Shown in pieces: positions 9,904 through 18,318 of a stretch of 64,000 nt of DNA. Where the stretch lies: positions 1-64,000 of the forward strand of contig QQUU01000124.1 of the NCBI GenBank assembly GCA_003385605.1, read 5' to 3'. The notes below the pieces were generated by a model, which was not told the origin of the DNA, searched no databases, and saw only the letters and a program-made list of their open reading frames with translations. The translations under genes were made by a program, and so were the position numbers. The stretch's first letter is position 1. The number at the start of each line of letters is the position of its first letter. The stretch comes from Bacteroidota bacterium. GTDB lineage: Bacteria; Bacteroidota; Bacteroidia; Flavobacteriales; Schleiferiaceae.

Positions 9904-10445
9904 TGAGCCTATTGGCGGGAATATTAGAACTAGATGAGCAGGTTTTCCTTAGCCTGAACTCACTTTTTCCTGCTTCGAGCGATACCTTTTGGTTGGCAGT
10001 TACGAAAACCATTACATGGATTCCATTATATGTGGTCATTCTCGCACGCCTGATTAAAACTGCGCCGAATCATAGCACTTGGCTTTTCCGAATAGCATTA
10101 ACCATAGTTGGTGTCCTTATTTGGGATCAAGGGGCGGGCCTCTTCAAAGAATGGATCGCTCGACCAAGACCTTGCCAAGAAGAAATTGAAGGAATTCGTG
10201 TCCTCGTGCATTGCTCACCCTATGGATTTTTCTCAGCTCATGCTGCCAATGCCTTTGGCTTAGCTTTTTTGATGCGTAAATGGCTCAAGCCTTCGTGGTT
10301 CCCGACATTAGTAGTAGTGGCGTTGCTTCAGAGCTTTTCACGAATACACCTTGGCGTGCATTATCCTTTGGATCTTGTTTTCGGCGGTCTGTGGGGAATA
10401 CTTATTTCCACTATTTTAGTGCGCATCGATCAACAATTCTCATGA
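9903..10445 (+). CDS. PAP2-family membrane phosphatase
   Basis: A 180-residue protein with about five hydrophobic segments. It has the three phosphatase motifs of the PAP2 superfamily: 'KEWIARPRP' (K-x6-RP), 'FFSAHAANAF' (the S-x-H motif with nucleophile-assisting His) and 'SRIHLGVHYPLD' (SR-x5-H-x3-D). Members dephosphorylate lipid phosphates. The size suggests an undecaprenyl-pyrophosphate or phosphatidylglycerophosphate phosphatase, but the substrate cannot be read. It overlaps obgE by 1 bp and crcB by ATGA, so these three form one translation-coupled unit. Confidence 0.88.
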   Translation: MSLLAGILELDEQVFLSLNSLFPASSDTFWLAVTKTITWIPLYVVILARLIKTAPNHSTWLFRIALTIVGVLIWDQGAGLFKEWIARPRPCQEEIEGIRVLVHCSPYGFFSAHAANAFGLAFLMRKWLKPSWFPTLVVVALLQSFSRIHLGVHYPLDLVFGGLWGILISTILVRIDQQFS

Positions 10446-10804
10446 ATTCCATCCCAGCTTTAGTAGCAGTTTTTCTCGGCGGCGGTATTGGCGCATCATT
10501 GCGTTTTGGTAGTACCAAGGGATTGCTTGCATTGGGAATGATGGAAAGCCGCTTACACTGGGCCACGTTCATTATTAATATTATGGCATCAGTTGCTTTG
10601 GTGTACGTCTACAAACTCACTCCAGAGAAAAGTACCATACAGCTCTTTTTAGCCACGGGTATATGTGGTGGATGGTCGACGTTCAGCACCTTTAGTTATG
10701 AAACGGTCCGATTGATCCAGCAAGGCAGAGAATGGGAAGCCTTGGCGTACGTCTTAAGTAGTGTAGCAGTTGCCTTTGCGGCGATCTGGTTGTTGGTGAA
10801 GTAA
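10442..10804 (+). CDS. crcB: Fluoride ion channel CrcB/Fluc
   Basis: A 120-residue, four-helix protein that exports fluoride as a dual-topology dimer. 'GGGIGASLRFG' at the N-terminus, 'FIINIMAS' with the pore Asn, and the signature 'TGICGGWSTFSTFSYE' with the Na+-site and Phe-box residues identify it. The usual Gly after the NxxG Asn is Ala here. ATG 10442 overlaps the PAP2 stop (ATGA); an upstream in-frame start at 10280 would overlap PAP2 heavily and is rejected. No fluoride riboswitch is possible in this tight spacing. Confidence 0.93.
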   Translation: MNSIPALVAVFLGGGIGASLRFGSTKGLLALGMMESRLHWATFIINIMASVALVYVYKLTPEKSTIQLFLATGICGGWSTFSTFSYETVRLIQQGREWEALAYVLSSVAVAFAAIWLLVK

Positions 10805-10805
10805 C

Positions 10806-12986
10806 CTATCGTATCAGGTTTAGGATACCTGATCTATTGATCAATTTATCGTTTTGGCCTTTTGAGAAGACCTTCCAAGTGTAGGTACCGAATGGTGCTA
10901 AAGAGCCATTCGGGTTCGTTCCGTCCCAGCCAATGTCCGGATCGTCGGTGAAGAAAATTTCCTCACCCCAACGATTAAAGATTCTGAGTTCGTACGATTT
11001 GATACCCACTGCGGTAGGTTTGAAGATCTCGTTCGTACCGTCACCGTCCGGTGTGAAGGCATTCGGTACAAATATGAGGGTCTCCGGGTTAATCCTGATC
11101 ATCGCGGTGGAAGTATCGGGACAATCGAAGGTGTTGATTACGACATGTTCAACTTCAAACCAGCCTGTGTCGCTGTAGGCGTGATTAAAGGAGCGCAGGT
11201 TGTAGTAAAGACTACCGTCGCCCATGGAGGTGATGATATCATCTGAAGGATCCGCGCCGATATCGGTAATCTCAATGTTACTGGTATATATCGTTGCCGA
11301 TGTTGGGTCGGCAATGAAAGATGACGTAGGTGATGGGTATACGGTAATGAAGTCGTCGTAGTACACTGTAATGGTATCTACACAGCCTTCAATGAAATAT
11401 ACCGTGAGTGTTAAGTCATAGGTCCCTGGATCGGTGTAGGTATATACGGGAGCACTATCGTTGCTCAACACACCGTCTCCGAAGTCCCAATTATAAATGA
11501 GTTGACCGTCGGTAATGGTGCTGTCCCAGAATTCTACGGTAAACGGTGCACACCCAATTTGATTTTGGACACTTACATCTGTTTCTGGACGACGATAGAT
11601 TCGTACAGTATCTGTATAGGTTTCTTCACAGCCTTGTTCAGTGACAGTAAGCGAAACGATTTGGTCGCCCCAAGTAGAGAAGTTGATTGGCGGCGGGTTC
11701 CAACCGTTGAACGATGTGATAGAGCCGTTCGGTCCAAAATCCCAAGTCGCTTCCGCCATACCTCCATTAGAGCTTTGGTTTTGGAAGGTGATTAGGTTTT
11801 CATCAAAACACACAGGTCCATTGAAGGTGTATCCTGCATTGATCGGGTTGTACAAATCGTAGATAACCTCTGCAGTATCTGTACAAGGCCATCCGACATT
11901 AATCACGAGTTGAATAGTATATGTTCCGGTATCACCGTACGTGTAAGTAGGATTCTGACCGGTAGATGTAGCGCCTGGATTGTTTGGGTCGTTCCAGATC
12001 CAAAGGTAATCAGAGGCATTCCTTGAGCTATCGGTCATAGTTATTGTAGTACCGTTACACAGGGTGTTCGGCTGATAAATTTGAGGTGTAGGATCGCTCA
12101 GTACATTGCTTTGACAGGTGGTTACATTGAACTGGTAATCCCTTCTCAGTGTGGACAATAATACCCCGCTTGAGTCGTATTCAGAGGCACAGACTGCAAA
12201 GACGTACTGACCAGTACCCGTTGGTGTTCCCGTTAAAATACCTGTATTAGGATCTAGTGAAATCTGAGGGTTCGACGGCATAGGGTAGCTCGAAGAATAC
12301 GGGAACAAGAAGGGAACAGAAGTATAAGGCGGTGGTCCCGGCGGGTTTGGTGCGGGGTTGTTTTGGCTTCCACCTGTCAGTGGTTGACACAATGAGTAGT
12401 ATATCGAATCGCCATTGTCTTCCAACACAGAGAAGTCTACGTTCAAACTGTCGTCTTTACACATCACAATAGGAGGGTCCGATTGGAAGCGTGCAGAACC
12501 GTTACACACACTGTCTTGAGGTGGAATGGTAATGTGGTAGGTGGAGCCCCAAGCTCCTGAATTACCCACATTGGTAATGGTGTTGTTTCTACAGCAACGT
12601 TGATATACGATGGTATAACCGTGTGTGCTTGGTTGAAGCGTCACGTTTGCTCTGTATGTTGCTTTCTCTGTACAGACATTTGGTGGTGTCTGTAAACAAG
12701 GATTGGCAACCACCGCTGGAATACCTACAATCTGTCCTCGAGCAACATTCAAGGTTTGTACTGCCACATTTTGCGCGGCACCGCCATAAATGGTAATAGG
12801 TGCACTCTGATCAAACGGCGCTCCCGAGGAGTTACAGTCGCGGTAAATGGTAAGCGTAATTTGGTATACATTCCCGTTGGTATTCGACCCGACACAGCGG
12901 TACGAGATTTCTCCACCGACCAAATGCGCTGCTTTGGAGGGTAGGAGTAGGGCGAAAAAGAATATGAAAAGGTAGACCTTACGCAT
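10806..12986 (-). CDS. T9SS-secreted PKD-domain protein with type B sorting domain
   Basis: A 726-residue protein with a signal peptide ('MRKVYLFIFFFALLLPSKA'). Next comes a Cys-containing N-terminal region starting 'HLVGGEISYRC', found in many Bacteroidota surface proteins. Several PKD/Ig-like repeats lie at about residues 340-630 ('YTYGDTGTYTIQL', 'YTYTDPGTYDLTL'). The gliding-motility C-terminal domain closes it ('FVPNAFTPDGDGTNEIF', 'IFNRWGEEIF'). It is predicted to be exported by T9SS to the surface. The start at 12986 is chosen for the signal peptide; a longer ORF from 13085 overlaps the kinase upstream. It lies 32 bp after the GHMP kinase gene. Confidence 0.9.
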   Translation of the reverse strand: MRKVYLFIFFFALLLPSKAAHLVGGEISYRCVGSNTNGNVYQITLTIYRDCNSSGAPFDQSAPITIYGGAAQNVAVQTLNVARGQIVGIPAVVANPCLQTPPNVCTEKATYRANVTLQPSTHGYTIVYQRCCRNNTITNVGNSGAWGSTYHITIPPQDSVCNGSARFQSDPPIVMCKDDSLNVDFSVLEDNGDSIYYSLCQPLTGGSQNNPAPNPPGPPPYTSVPFLFPYSSSYPMPSNPQISLDPNTGILTGTPTGTGQYVFAVCASEYDSSGVLLSTLRRDYQFNVTTCQSNVLSDPTPQIYQPNTLCNGTTITMTDSSRNASDYLWIWNDPNNPGATSTGQNPTYTYGDTGTYTIQLVINVGWPCTDTAEVIYDLYNPINAGYTFNGPVCFDENLITFQNQSSNGGMAEATWDFGPNGSITSFNGWNPPPINFSTWGDQIVSLTVTEQGCEETYTDTVRIYRRPETDVSVQNQIGCAPFTVEFWDSTITDGQLIYNWDFGDGVLSNDSAPVYTYTDPGTYDLTLTVYFIEGCVDTITVYYDDFITVYPSPTSSFIADPTSATIYTSNIEITDIGADPSDDIITSMGDGSLYYNLRSFNHAYSDTGWFEVEHVVINTFDCPDTSTAMIRINPETLIFVPNAFTPDGDGTNEIFKPTAVGIKSYELRIFNRWGEEIFFTDDPDIGWDGTNPNGSLAPFGTYTWKVFSKGQNDKLINRSGILNLIR

Positions 12987-13018
12987 TGGTGTAAATCTAC
13001 CAAATATTATGCCCAATA

Positions 13019-13924
13019 TTATCGGCGGAACTGCCCTAAACTTTTGAAAGGGAATATGACTTTGTATCCGTTGTCTGTGAGCCATTTTCTGGAAGATTCA
13101 AACCTAGTTACCATGGCGAAATCTCCACCCCAGCCGCCTAAACTTTTGGCTGCACCAGGGTATGATGAGAAGTGCTTTTCTTTAACCTTAGGCAGGCCTA
13201 AATGTTCGGAAAGTATGCTTTCATGCTCCTCGATAACTCGCTCAAGGTCATCGATATGGGAAGCATTGAGAAATGCATCGGTGAGATTATTGAATGTTTC
13301 AATTTGCGCCAGTGAAAATGGTTTGCGTTGCACGAGGTTCAAGCTTTCAGAGGTCAATTGCTTGTTCCCGAGATAAACAAATCCGATGTCGTCAGTAAAA
13401 TCAAAGTCAATAGTCGCTGGGCGTACAATACCTTCTTCATCTTGAAGTTGGTAAAGGATTGGGCCATCTGCCGTGGCGCAGGCCAGATCATATCCGCTGC
13501 CGCCGTGGACGGTTCTGAAGTGTTGGAGTGCATTTACTCCCGCGCATTGAGCTAGAAGGCTTGTAAAGGTGCTTGAGGACCCTAGACCCCATTCGTTTGG
13601 AAACTCCAATTGAGTGGTGAATCTCTTGGGCGCTTTAAGCAAATTGGTGTTTTTCAATACAACTTGAAGGTTTTCTACCAATCGAGCCGCGATACCAGCA
13701 TCAGTGCTTTCAATGATCTCAAGAGTTCCAGGCATTAAGCGAGCGGAGAACCAAGTAGTTCCATCGTGGGCAAGGGATTCCCAGAAAATAGCATCATCGC
13801 TGTTTTGTGAATCTACTCGTAAGGATTGGCCTTTCGTTGTGGGAATAGCGAGACCCTTAGCGCCTTGAGTTATGGCGTATTCTGAAGTAAGTAAAAGCTT
13901 TCCGTTTGCGCGGTAATTCAGCAT
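13019..13924 (-). CDS. GHMP-family kinase of the mevalonate pathway (GYDIA type)
   Basis: A 301-residue protein. The N-terminus 'ANGKLLLTSEYAI' and the ATP-binding 'GLGSSSTFTSLL' are GHMP-kinase motifs. 'GSGYDLACA' corresponds to the conserved GYDIA segment that names this Bacteroidota subfamily. The neighbour HMG-CoA reductase supports a role as mevalonate or phosphomevalonate kinase in isoprenoid synthesis. Which step it performs is not certain. Start ATG 13924 lies 7 bp after the reductase stop; a longer ORF from 13963 overlaps that gene and is less likely. Confidence 0.85.
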   Translation of the reverse strand: MLNYRANGKLLLTSEYAITQGAKGLAIPTTKGQSLRVDSQNSDDAIFWESLAHDGTTWFSARLMPGTLEIIESTDAGIAARLVENLQVVLKNTNLLKAPKRFTTQLEFPNEWGLGSSSTFTSLLAQCAGVNALQHFRTVHGGSGYDLACATADGPILYQLQDEEGIVRPATIDFDFTDDIGFVYLGNKQLTSESLNLVQRKPFSLAQIETFNNLTDAFLNASHIDDLERVIEEHESILSEHLGLPKVKEKHFSSYPGAAKSLGGWGGDFAMVTRFESSRKWLTDNGYKVIFPFKSLGQFRR

Positions 13925-13931
13925 GGTCTCT

Positions 13932-15263
13932 TTAGCCACCAACCTTTGGTACTGGCACTCCACGCAAATTACAGAAGTAATTCACAACTTCGCGGTGATG
14001 GGGGACCTTATCTTTGAAGTAATTGGCCACAATAACCTTCTCTTCGGGAGTGGCTTCTAGTTGGTTTAAGATATTCATCAGGTGCATCTTCATATGCCCT
14101 TTCTGAATACCAGTTGTCACCAATGCTCGGAGTGCAGCGAAGTTCTGCGCAAGACCACTTACGGCCACTATACCCATCAATTCCTCTGCATTTGGCTTGC
14201 CTAACATCTCGAGTGCTTTGACCACCAAGGGGTGCAATTTGGTTAAACCACCAACAACCCCAAGGGCCAATGGAATTTCGATCCAATAGGTAAACGTGCC
14301 GTTTTCTACGCTACAGTGGGTAAGACTGCGGTATTGACCGGATTTAGAGGCATATGTGTGACAGGCTGCCTCAACGGCTCTAAAATCATTACCGGTAGCG
14401 ATAATAAGTGCATCAATACCGTTCATGATGCCCTTGTTGTGCGTTGTCGCACGGTAAGGCTCCGCGTTGGCTATATCAATGGCACGTTTGAATTTGCGAG
14501 CAAAATCCTCGCCTGTGGTGCCTTCACTTGCTAAATCACTAACAGGACAGCTTACCGAAGCACGAACGATACACTTCGGCGTGTAATTGCTAAGGATACG
14601 CATAACCACCTCTAACTTGTCTTCGTTGAGGTCTTGGTGAGCCGCTGTGAAGGCTTCCAAGCTTTTGGCCATTTCTTCGAGGTTCGAATTGATAAAATTG
14701 GCCCCCATTGAATCACAAGTTTCGAAACAAACTTCGATCTGGTAATAGTGGTCAAGATCAGCCGTTTTATCGACCAAAGAGATAGCGGTAATTCCACCAC
14801 CACGGGCTTCCATATTGGCAGTGAGCTCTTTTGTTGCGGCGCGAAGTTGTTCTTCTAAGGCATCGAACTCATTAAATAGTGGCGAGGCATCACCTTCATA
14901 CATGAAGTGTACGTGGCCAATTTTTTCTGTGCTCACTACCTCGGTTTTAAACCCGCCGCGGGCCATCCAGTAGCTCGCGCTTTTCGCTGCTGCAGCAACT
15001 ACTGAGCTTTCCTCTATCGCCATGGGTAAGGTGTAGAGTTTACCGTTGATTTGGAAGTTAGGGGCTACACCGAACGGCATGTAATAATTCGTCATGGTGT
15101 TTTCGATGAAATCGTCGTGTTTCTTCTGCACGGTTTCATCGTTGTGCCAATAACTCTGGAAAAGTTCGAGGGTTGCTTCTGGATTTTCAAAGTTGTTCTG
15201 CGTCAGCCATTCCAGCTTCGCAGCTTTGCTGAGTTTAGAAAATCCTTTAATTGGCTCTTTCAT
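13932..15263 (-). CDS. mvaA: Hydroxymethylglutaryl-CoA reductase, class II
   Basis: A 443-residue enzyme making mevalonate from HMG-CoA. Class II catalytic residues are visible: Glu in 'AIEESSVVAAAA' (about residue 84), Lys in 'HNKGIMNGIDA', Asp in 'TGNDFRAVEA' and the general-acid His in 'IQKGHMKMH'. The class is called degradative from Pseudomonas mevalonii, but in Bacteroidota it is biosynthetic. It is the first gene of a unit with the GHMP kinase, served by an exact TAnnTTTG box at 15284-15291. Confidence 0.94.
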   Translation of the reverse strand: MKEPIKGFSKLSKAAKLEWLTQNNFENPEATLELFQSYWHNDETVQKKHDDFIENTMTNYYMPFGVAPNFQINGKLYTLPMAIEESSVVAAAAKSASYWMARGGFKTEVVSTEKIGHVHFMYEGDASPLFNEFDALEEQLRAATKELTANMEARGGGITAISLVDKTADLDHYYQIEVCFETCDSMGANFINSNLEEMAKSLEAFTAAHQDLNEDKLEVVMRILSNYTPKCIVRASVSCPVSDLASEGTTGEDFARKFKRAIDIANAEPYRATTHNKGIMNGIDALIIATGNDFRAVEAACHTYASKSGQYRSLTHCSVENGTFTYWIEIPLALGVVGGLTKLHPLVVKALEMLGKPNAEELMGIVAVSGLAQNFAALRALVTTGIQKGHMKMHLMNILNQLEATPEEKVIVANYFKDKVPHHREVVNYFCNLRGVPVPKVGG

Positions 15264-15283
15264 GACGATTGGGTTTGCGTTTG

Positions 15284-15291
15284 CAAAGTTA
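15284..15291 (-). promoter_or_regulatory. Bacteroidota -7 element for mvaA
   Basis: The minus strand reads TAACTTTG, an exact TAnnTTTG, 20 bp upstream of the mvaA ATG. It makes mvaA the start of a separate transcription unit from the pirin pair upstream. Confidence 0.55.
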
Positions 15292-15299
15292 ACGCCTTT

Positions 15300-15614
15300 C
15301 TACGACGATTGTTCTTTTTGATCCAGGTAAGCTTGGATGCTATTAAACAGCAATCCACTGCCTCCACCGTAATGGTGAATGATATGAATGCCCTGTGTTT
15401 CACAATAGTTTGTCCACTGTGCCACGTATTGCTCCTGTCCGCCAACGCCGATGACTAATACATCGGGCTTGTCTTCCAAAGCACTTTGTACCTGTTCAAT
15501 TTGAGCAATACCCGAGCACTCCCAGGAGGCTCCGCGCTTTAGAATGCGCACGAGAATCCGGAGAATCTTCTCATTAGTATTGAATGCCACAAATTTGATA
15601 GGGGTATGGAGCAT
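15300..15614 (-). CDS. Hypothetical protein, possibly a degenerate receiver-like domain
   Basis: A 104-residue protein, not confidently recognised. The order of a hydrophobic N-terminal strand ('IKFVAFNTNEKILRILVRIL'), 'DKPDVLVIGVGG' and 'IHIIHHYGGGSG' is reminiscent of a response-regulator receiver fold. However, the acidic pocket and the phospho-accepting Asp are replaced (Asn-Thr-Asn at the N-terminus, Gly-Val-Gly at the active site). The ATG shares one base with the stop of the pirin gene, so the two are translationally coupled. A role with the pirin is inference from that coupling only. Confidence 0.6.
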   Translation of the reverse strand: MLHTPIKFVAFNTNEKILRILVRILKRGASWECSGIAQIEQVQSALEDKPDVLVIGVGGQEQYVAQWTNYCETQGIHIIHHYGGGSGLLFNSIQAYLDQKEQSS

Positions 15615-16333
15615 TAGCTAAAATTCATGGGAACGTCAATCAGTAACAATCGACTCCCTGCTTCTAAACTTTTGATTTGGATAGTATCTGTCTCCCAGAG
15701 TCCTAGAGCATCTCGTTTACCCAGTTTTTGACCTTCGATTTCGAACGAGCCGTCGATAATGAAGGCGTATACACCGTTGTTGGAGCGCTTTATATCGTAA
15801 GACTGTGATGCGCCGTTGTCGAAAGTTCCCATATTGAACCAAGCGTCTTGGTGTACCCAAATTCCTGCGTCATCTGGATTTGGACTGAGCACTTGATGTA
15901 AGGTGTTGGCTTTTGAGAGGTCTGGTAAGACGATTTGATCGTAGCGCGGAGCAACATCCTTTTCGCGCGGAAAAATCCAAATTTGAAGGAATTTCACCTG
16001 GTCCGATTTACTCGCGTTGTATTCACTGTGAAAAATGCCGGTCCCTGCACTCATTGCTTGAATTTCTCCTTCACGAATGACTGCCTTGTTCCCCATGCTG
16101 TCTTCATGTTCTAGGTCTCCTTGAAGAGGGATAGAAATGATTTCCATGTTATCGTGGGGATGCTTTCCAAAACCCATTCCTGGTGCGACTGTATCGTCGT
16201 TTAAAACACGCAATAAACCAAAGTTCATTTTCTGTGGATTGTAATAGTTGGCGAAGCTGAAGCTATGGTGACTGTTGAGCCAGCCGTGGTTTGCGCTACC
16301 GCGTTCTTGAGCGAGATGCAATACTTGTTTCAT
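15614..16333 (-). CDS. Pirin family cupin protein (YhhW-like)
   Basis: A 239-residue bicupin. The metal-binding residues are seen in 'FGKHPHDNMEIISI' (two His and Glu) and 'GTGIFHSEYNAS' (His), and 'HHSFSFANYY' is typical of the N-terminus. The family includes quercetin 2,3-dioxygenases such as YhhW; the physiological substrate is usually unknown. A perfect 14-bp palindrome (16350-16363) sits 17 bp upstream of the ATG, suggesting control by a dimeric repressor. The downstream small gene starts within its stop codon. Confidence 0.9.
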   Translation of the reverse strand: MKQVLHLAQERGSANHGWLNSHHSFSFANYYNPQKMNFGLLRVLNDDTVAPGMGFGKHPHDNMEIISIPLQGDLEHEDSMGNKAVIREGEIQAMSAGTGIFHSEYNASKSDQVKFLQIWIFPREKDVAPRYDQIVLPDLSKANTLHQVLSPNPDDAGIWVHQDAWFNMGTFDNGASQSYDIKRSNNGVYAFIIDGSFEIEGQKLGKRDALGLWETDTIQIKSLEAGSRLLLIDVPMNFS

Positions 16334-16349
16334 AGTGATGTGCTAATTA

Positions 16350-16363
16350 GTTGTTATAACAAC
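16350..16363. promoter_or_regulatory. Perfect palindrome upstream of the pirin gene (candidate operator)
   Basis: GTTGTTATAACAAC is its own reverse complement over 14 bp. It lies just downstream of a minus-strand TTTG (16370-16367), where a -33 element would be, and 17-30 bp upstream of the pirin ATG. A dimeric repressor bound here would block the promoter. Confidence 0.55.
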
Positions 16364-16401
16364 AATCAAAGATTCAAAAAAGTTCGTGGAAATACCAAAT
16401 T

Positions 16402-16614
16402 TTAAATCTGGCGTTCTATTTCAAGGTCAATTTCACGCTGAAGTAGCGCAAGCTTTTTGGAGTATCGAGACAGTTCTGTTAAACGTCGTTCCATCTCTTC
16501 TCGATTGATTTTTTTGCTTTGATCAGCAACACGATTCAGATGCTCGAGTACATTCTTGGTCTCGAACTTCATCTTGTTGATTAGTGCAAATTCATCTTTC
16601 TTCAGTGGGTGCAT
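16402..16614 (-). CDS. Small coiled-coil protein, 70 residues, unknown function
   Basis: The protein is almost wholly charged helix: 'MHPLKKDEFALINKMKFE' followed by Lys/Glu/Arg/Leu heptads to the end ('LALLQREIDLEIERQI'). A coiled coil is therefore likely, with no membrane segment or signal. The frame is open up to 16773, but an exact TAnnTTTG box at 16644-16651 places transcription start near 16637, which selects ATG 16614. It has no recognised family. The upstream lipoprotein gene is divergent. Confidence 0.65.
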   Translation of the reverse strand: MHPLKKDEFALINKMKFETKNVLEHLNRVADQSKKINREEMERRLTELSRYSKKLALLQREIDLEIERQI

Positions 16615-16643
16615 AACACTCTTTCTGTTGGAATGGGTACTTA

Positions 16644-16651
16644 CAAAGGTA
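16644..16651 (-). promoter_or_regulatory. Bacteroidota -7 element for the coiled-coil gene
   Basis: The minus strand reads TACCTTTG, an exact TAnnTTTG, 30 bp from ATG 16614. It argues against the longer ORF start at 16773. Confidence 0.55.
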
Positions 16652-16761
16652 GCCCATTGGACAAGGGTTCTACGGTTGATAACTTGAATTTGTTCACATA
16701 ATTCAGTCGCTCGATTTTGCTCAAAATCCCTCATATTTAAGCAATCATAAATACAAATGAC

Positions 16762-17262
16762 ATGTTCAAACATTTATTAAAAGTGACTCTTTTGACTGCC
16801 AGTGTGCTAGCAATGACATCCTGTGGTGTTACTCAAAATAAGGCAACACACTCTAGTCCAGTGCGCTCTAGAGCAGTGAATTTAGACCCTATCAAGGCAG
16901 ATATAAATATCAACGAGGAAGAGAAACTCAGTGGAACGAGTAGTTCTACTTATGTGATTGGCTTCCGTGTTTCTGGTGATCAGAATTATGCCGATGGCGT
17001 GAATTTCAGCACCATGGCGTTCCATTTGGGCCGAGTTCGTCAAGTAAAAAGTGCAGCTGCCTACAATGCAATGTTAGATAAGGGTTATGATGTTCTCGTT
17101 CACCCTACCTACAACATTAAAGTAGAGCGAGGAATATTCGTACAGAAGTATACCGCAACGGTAGAAGGCTACGGTGGTAAGTATGAAAACTTTAGAACGG
17201 AGCGACAAAAGATTATTTATCTCGACGGAGGTAAAGAGTTGATTCTTCAGGACAGAGATTAA
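16762..17262 (+). CDS. Hypothetical lipoprotein
   Basis: A 166-residue protein with a lipoprotein signal peptide: 'LLKVTLLTASVLAMTSC', with the acylated Cys at residue 21. The mature part has no motif I recognise. It includes 'STYVIGFRVSGDQNYADG' and 'GYDVLVHPTYNIKVERG', a pattern of short beta strands suggesting a small beta-rich periplasmic protein anchored to a membrane. It is followed by a terminator at 17283-17308 and is divergent from the small coiled-coil gene, so it is probably monocistronic. Confidence 0.72.
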   Translation: MFKHLLKVTLLTASVLAMTSCGVTQNKATHSSPVRSRAVNLDPIKADININEEEKLSGTSSSTYVIGFRVSGDQNYADGVNFSTMAFHLGRVRQVKSAAAYNAMLDKGYDVLVHPTYNIKVERGIFVQKYTATVEGYGGKYENFRTERQKIIYLDGGKELILQDRD

Positions 17263-17282
17263 GCGCAAAGCGCAGTTTTGAA

Positions 17283-17308
17283 AGCCCGGCCTATGTGCCG
17301 GGTTTTTT
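17283..17308 (+). terminator. Intrinsic terminator after the lipoprotein gene
   Basis: An 8-bp stem (AGCCCGGC / GCCGGGTT, one G-T pair) with a CTATGT loop runs into a six-T tract. Confidence 0.85.
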
Positions 17309-17387
17309 ATTGGTAACCATATTTGAGTGGTTACCAGTTTGGTGCTGTCTTCTCCGAGAATGAGGATGTTTTGTAACACCTTGGGTA

Positions 17388-17419
17388 CAAAAAAAGCCCC
17401 TTGGAGTCCCAAGAGGCTT
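17388..17419 (-). terminator. Terminator downstream of tRNA-Phe
   Basis: AAGCC/CTTGG pairs with CCAAG/GGCTT with one internal C-A mismatch, and seven A on the plus strand give a T run on the minus strand. It ends the tRNA transcript. Confidence 0.82.
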
Positions 17420-17423
17420 TCTG

Positions 17424-17499
17424 TGGTGGTGATGGACGGAATCGAACCGCCGACACATGGATTTTCAATCCATTGCTCTACCAACTGAGCTACATCACC
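17424..17499 (-). tRNA. tRNA-Phe (GAA)
   Basis: A minus-strand cloverleaf: acceptor GGTGATG pairs with CATCACC, D-arm 'GCTCAGTTGGTAGAGC', anticodon loop TTGAAAA (anticodon GAA) on a five-pair stem, and T-arm with GGTTCGATTCC. The sequence ends in ACCA, so the CCA tail is encoded. It stands alone, with its own terminator. Confidence 0.96.
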
Positions 17500-17616
17500 T
17501 CCGTAAGAGGACGGCAAATATAAGTGGGTTCCCCGATTTGGGAAAGGGTTAACGAAAAAAAGTCAACTATTTTTGCGGTCAATCGGTAAATTGCCCGTTG
17601 CTAAGGCGAGAAAACT

Positions 17617-18318
17617 ATGAATCCAATACTTTTTGATCTAGGGAATACCACAGCTAAGGTATTGGACACCAGTACCCATGAAATCTTTAGGTTTTCAAAC
17701 GACGATTTTGAGGGCTTCCTTCAAAAACATCGGGATCGACAATTTTTTGGATATGCAACGGGTTCTACCGCTTTGTCCCTTGGTCAAAATCCGTCTGTTC
17801 GGCTTTTAAAAGCCAATGATACTTGGCCCTTGACATCCAACTACAAAAGCATGGCTACTTTGGGAATGGATCGTTGGGCGTTGTGTAACGCATATTTTCT
17901 GGACGGACACCAAAGCTTTCTTTTGGTTACTATGGGTACCTGTATCACTTACAATGTTGTCCGTGAAGGGGTGTTTTTAGGCGGTGCTATATCACCTGGC
18001 TGGGAAATGCGGTACGAGGCAATGAATAAGATGACAGCGGCCTTGCCGCGCGTTCAATTTTCTGAGACCTCAGGGTTGTTAGGTTCAGATACTGAGGGAA
18101 GTTTGCATGCCGGTGTAGACATAGCCTTGCTCAAGGAAATGGAAGGAATGATTACTGACTATACTTCCACTTTCAAACTAAATCAAGTCCTTATTTGCGG
18201 AGGTCATTCAGAACGTTTGCCTAAGCCCCTAAAAAACTACATATTTGCACCCGTTAATTATGAACTACATGCCATCAGGCGCCTCTACGATTATTATGCC
18301 GAAAACGGTACGCTTTAA
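17617..18318 (+). CDS. coaX: Type III pantothenate kinase
   Basis: A 233-residue ASKHA-fold kinase for the first step of coenzyme A synthesis. The N-terminal 'FDLGNTTAK' is the phosphate-1 loop. 'TLGMDRWALCNAY' carries the catalytic-type Asp, and 'TMGTCITYNVV' and 'GGAISPGWEMR' are the other CoaX motifs. It lacks the glycine-rich P-loop of type I enzymes. Its last 23 bp overlap the start of the outer-membrane protein gene. Confidence 0.94.
   Translation: MNPILFDLGNTTAKVLDTSTHEIFRFSNDDFEGFLQKHRDRQFFGYATGSTALSLGQNPSVRLLKANDTWPLTSNYKSMATLGMDRWALCNAYFLDGHQSFLLVTMGTCITYNVVREGVFLGGAISPGWEMRYEAMNKMTAALPRVQFSETSGLLGSDTEGSLHAGVDIALLKEMEGMITDYTSTFKLNQVLICGGHSERLPKPLKNYIFAPVNYELHAIRRLYDYYAENGTL

Noticed and set aside
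10280-10441. Longer CrcB beginning at 10280
   Set aside because: It would overlap the PAP2 gene by 160 bp and add residues not found in the 120-residue Fluc family.
17283-17308. Riboswitch or small RNA between the lipoprotein gene and tRNA-Phe
   Set aside because: The region is explained by two simple terminators and the tRNA; no further conserved fold is visible.
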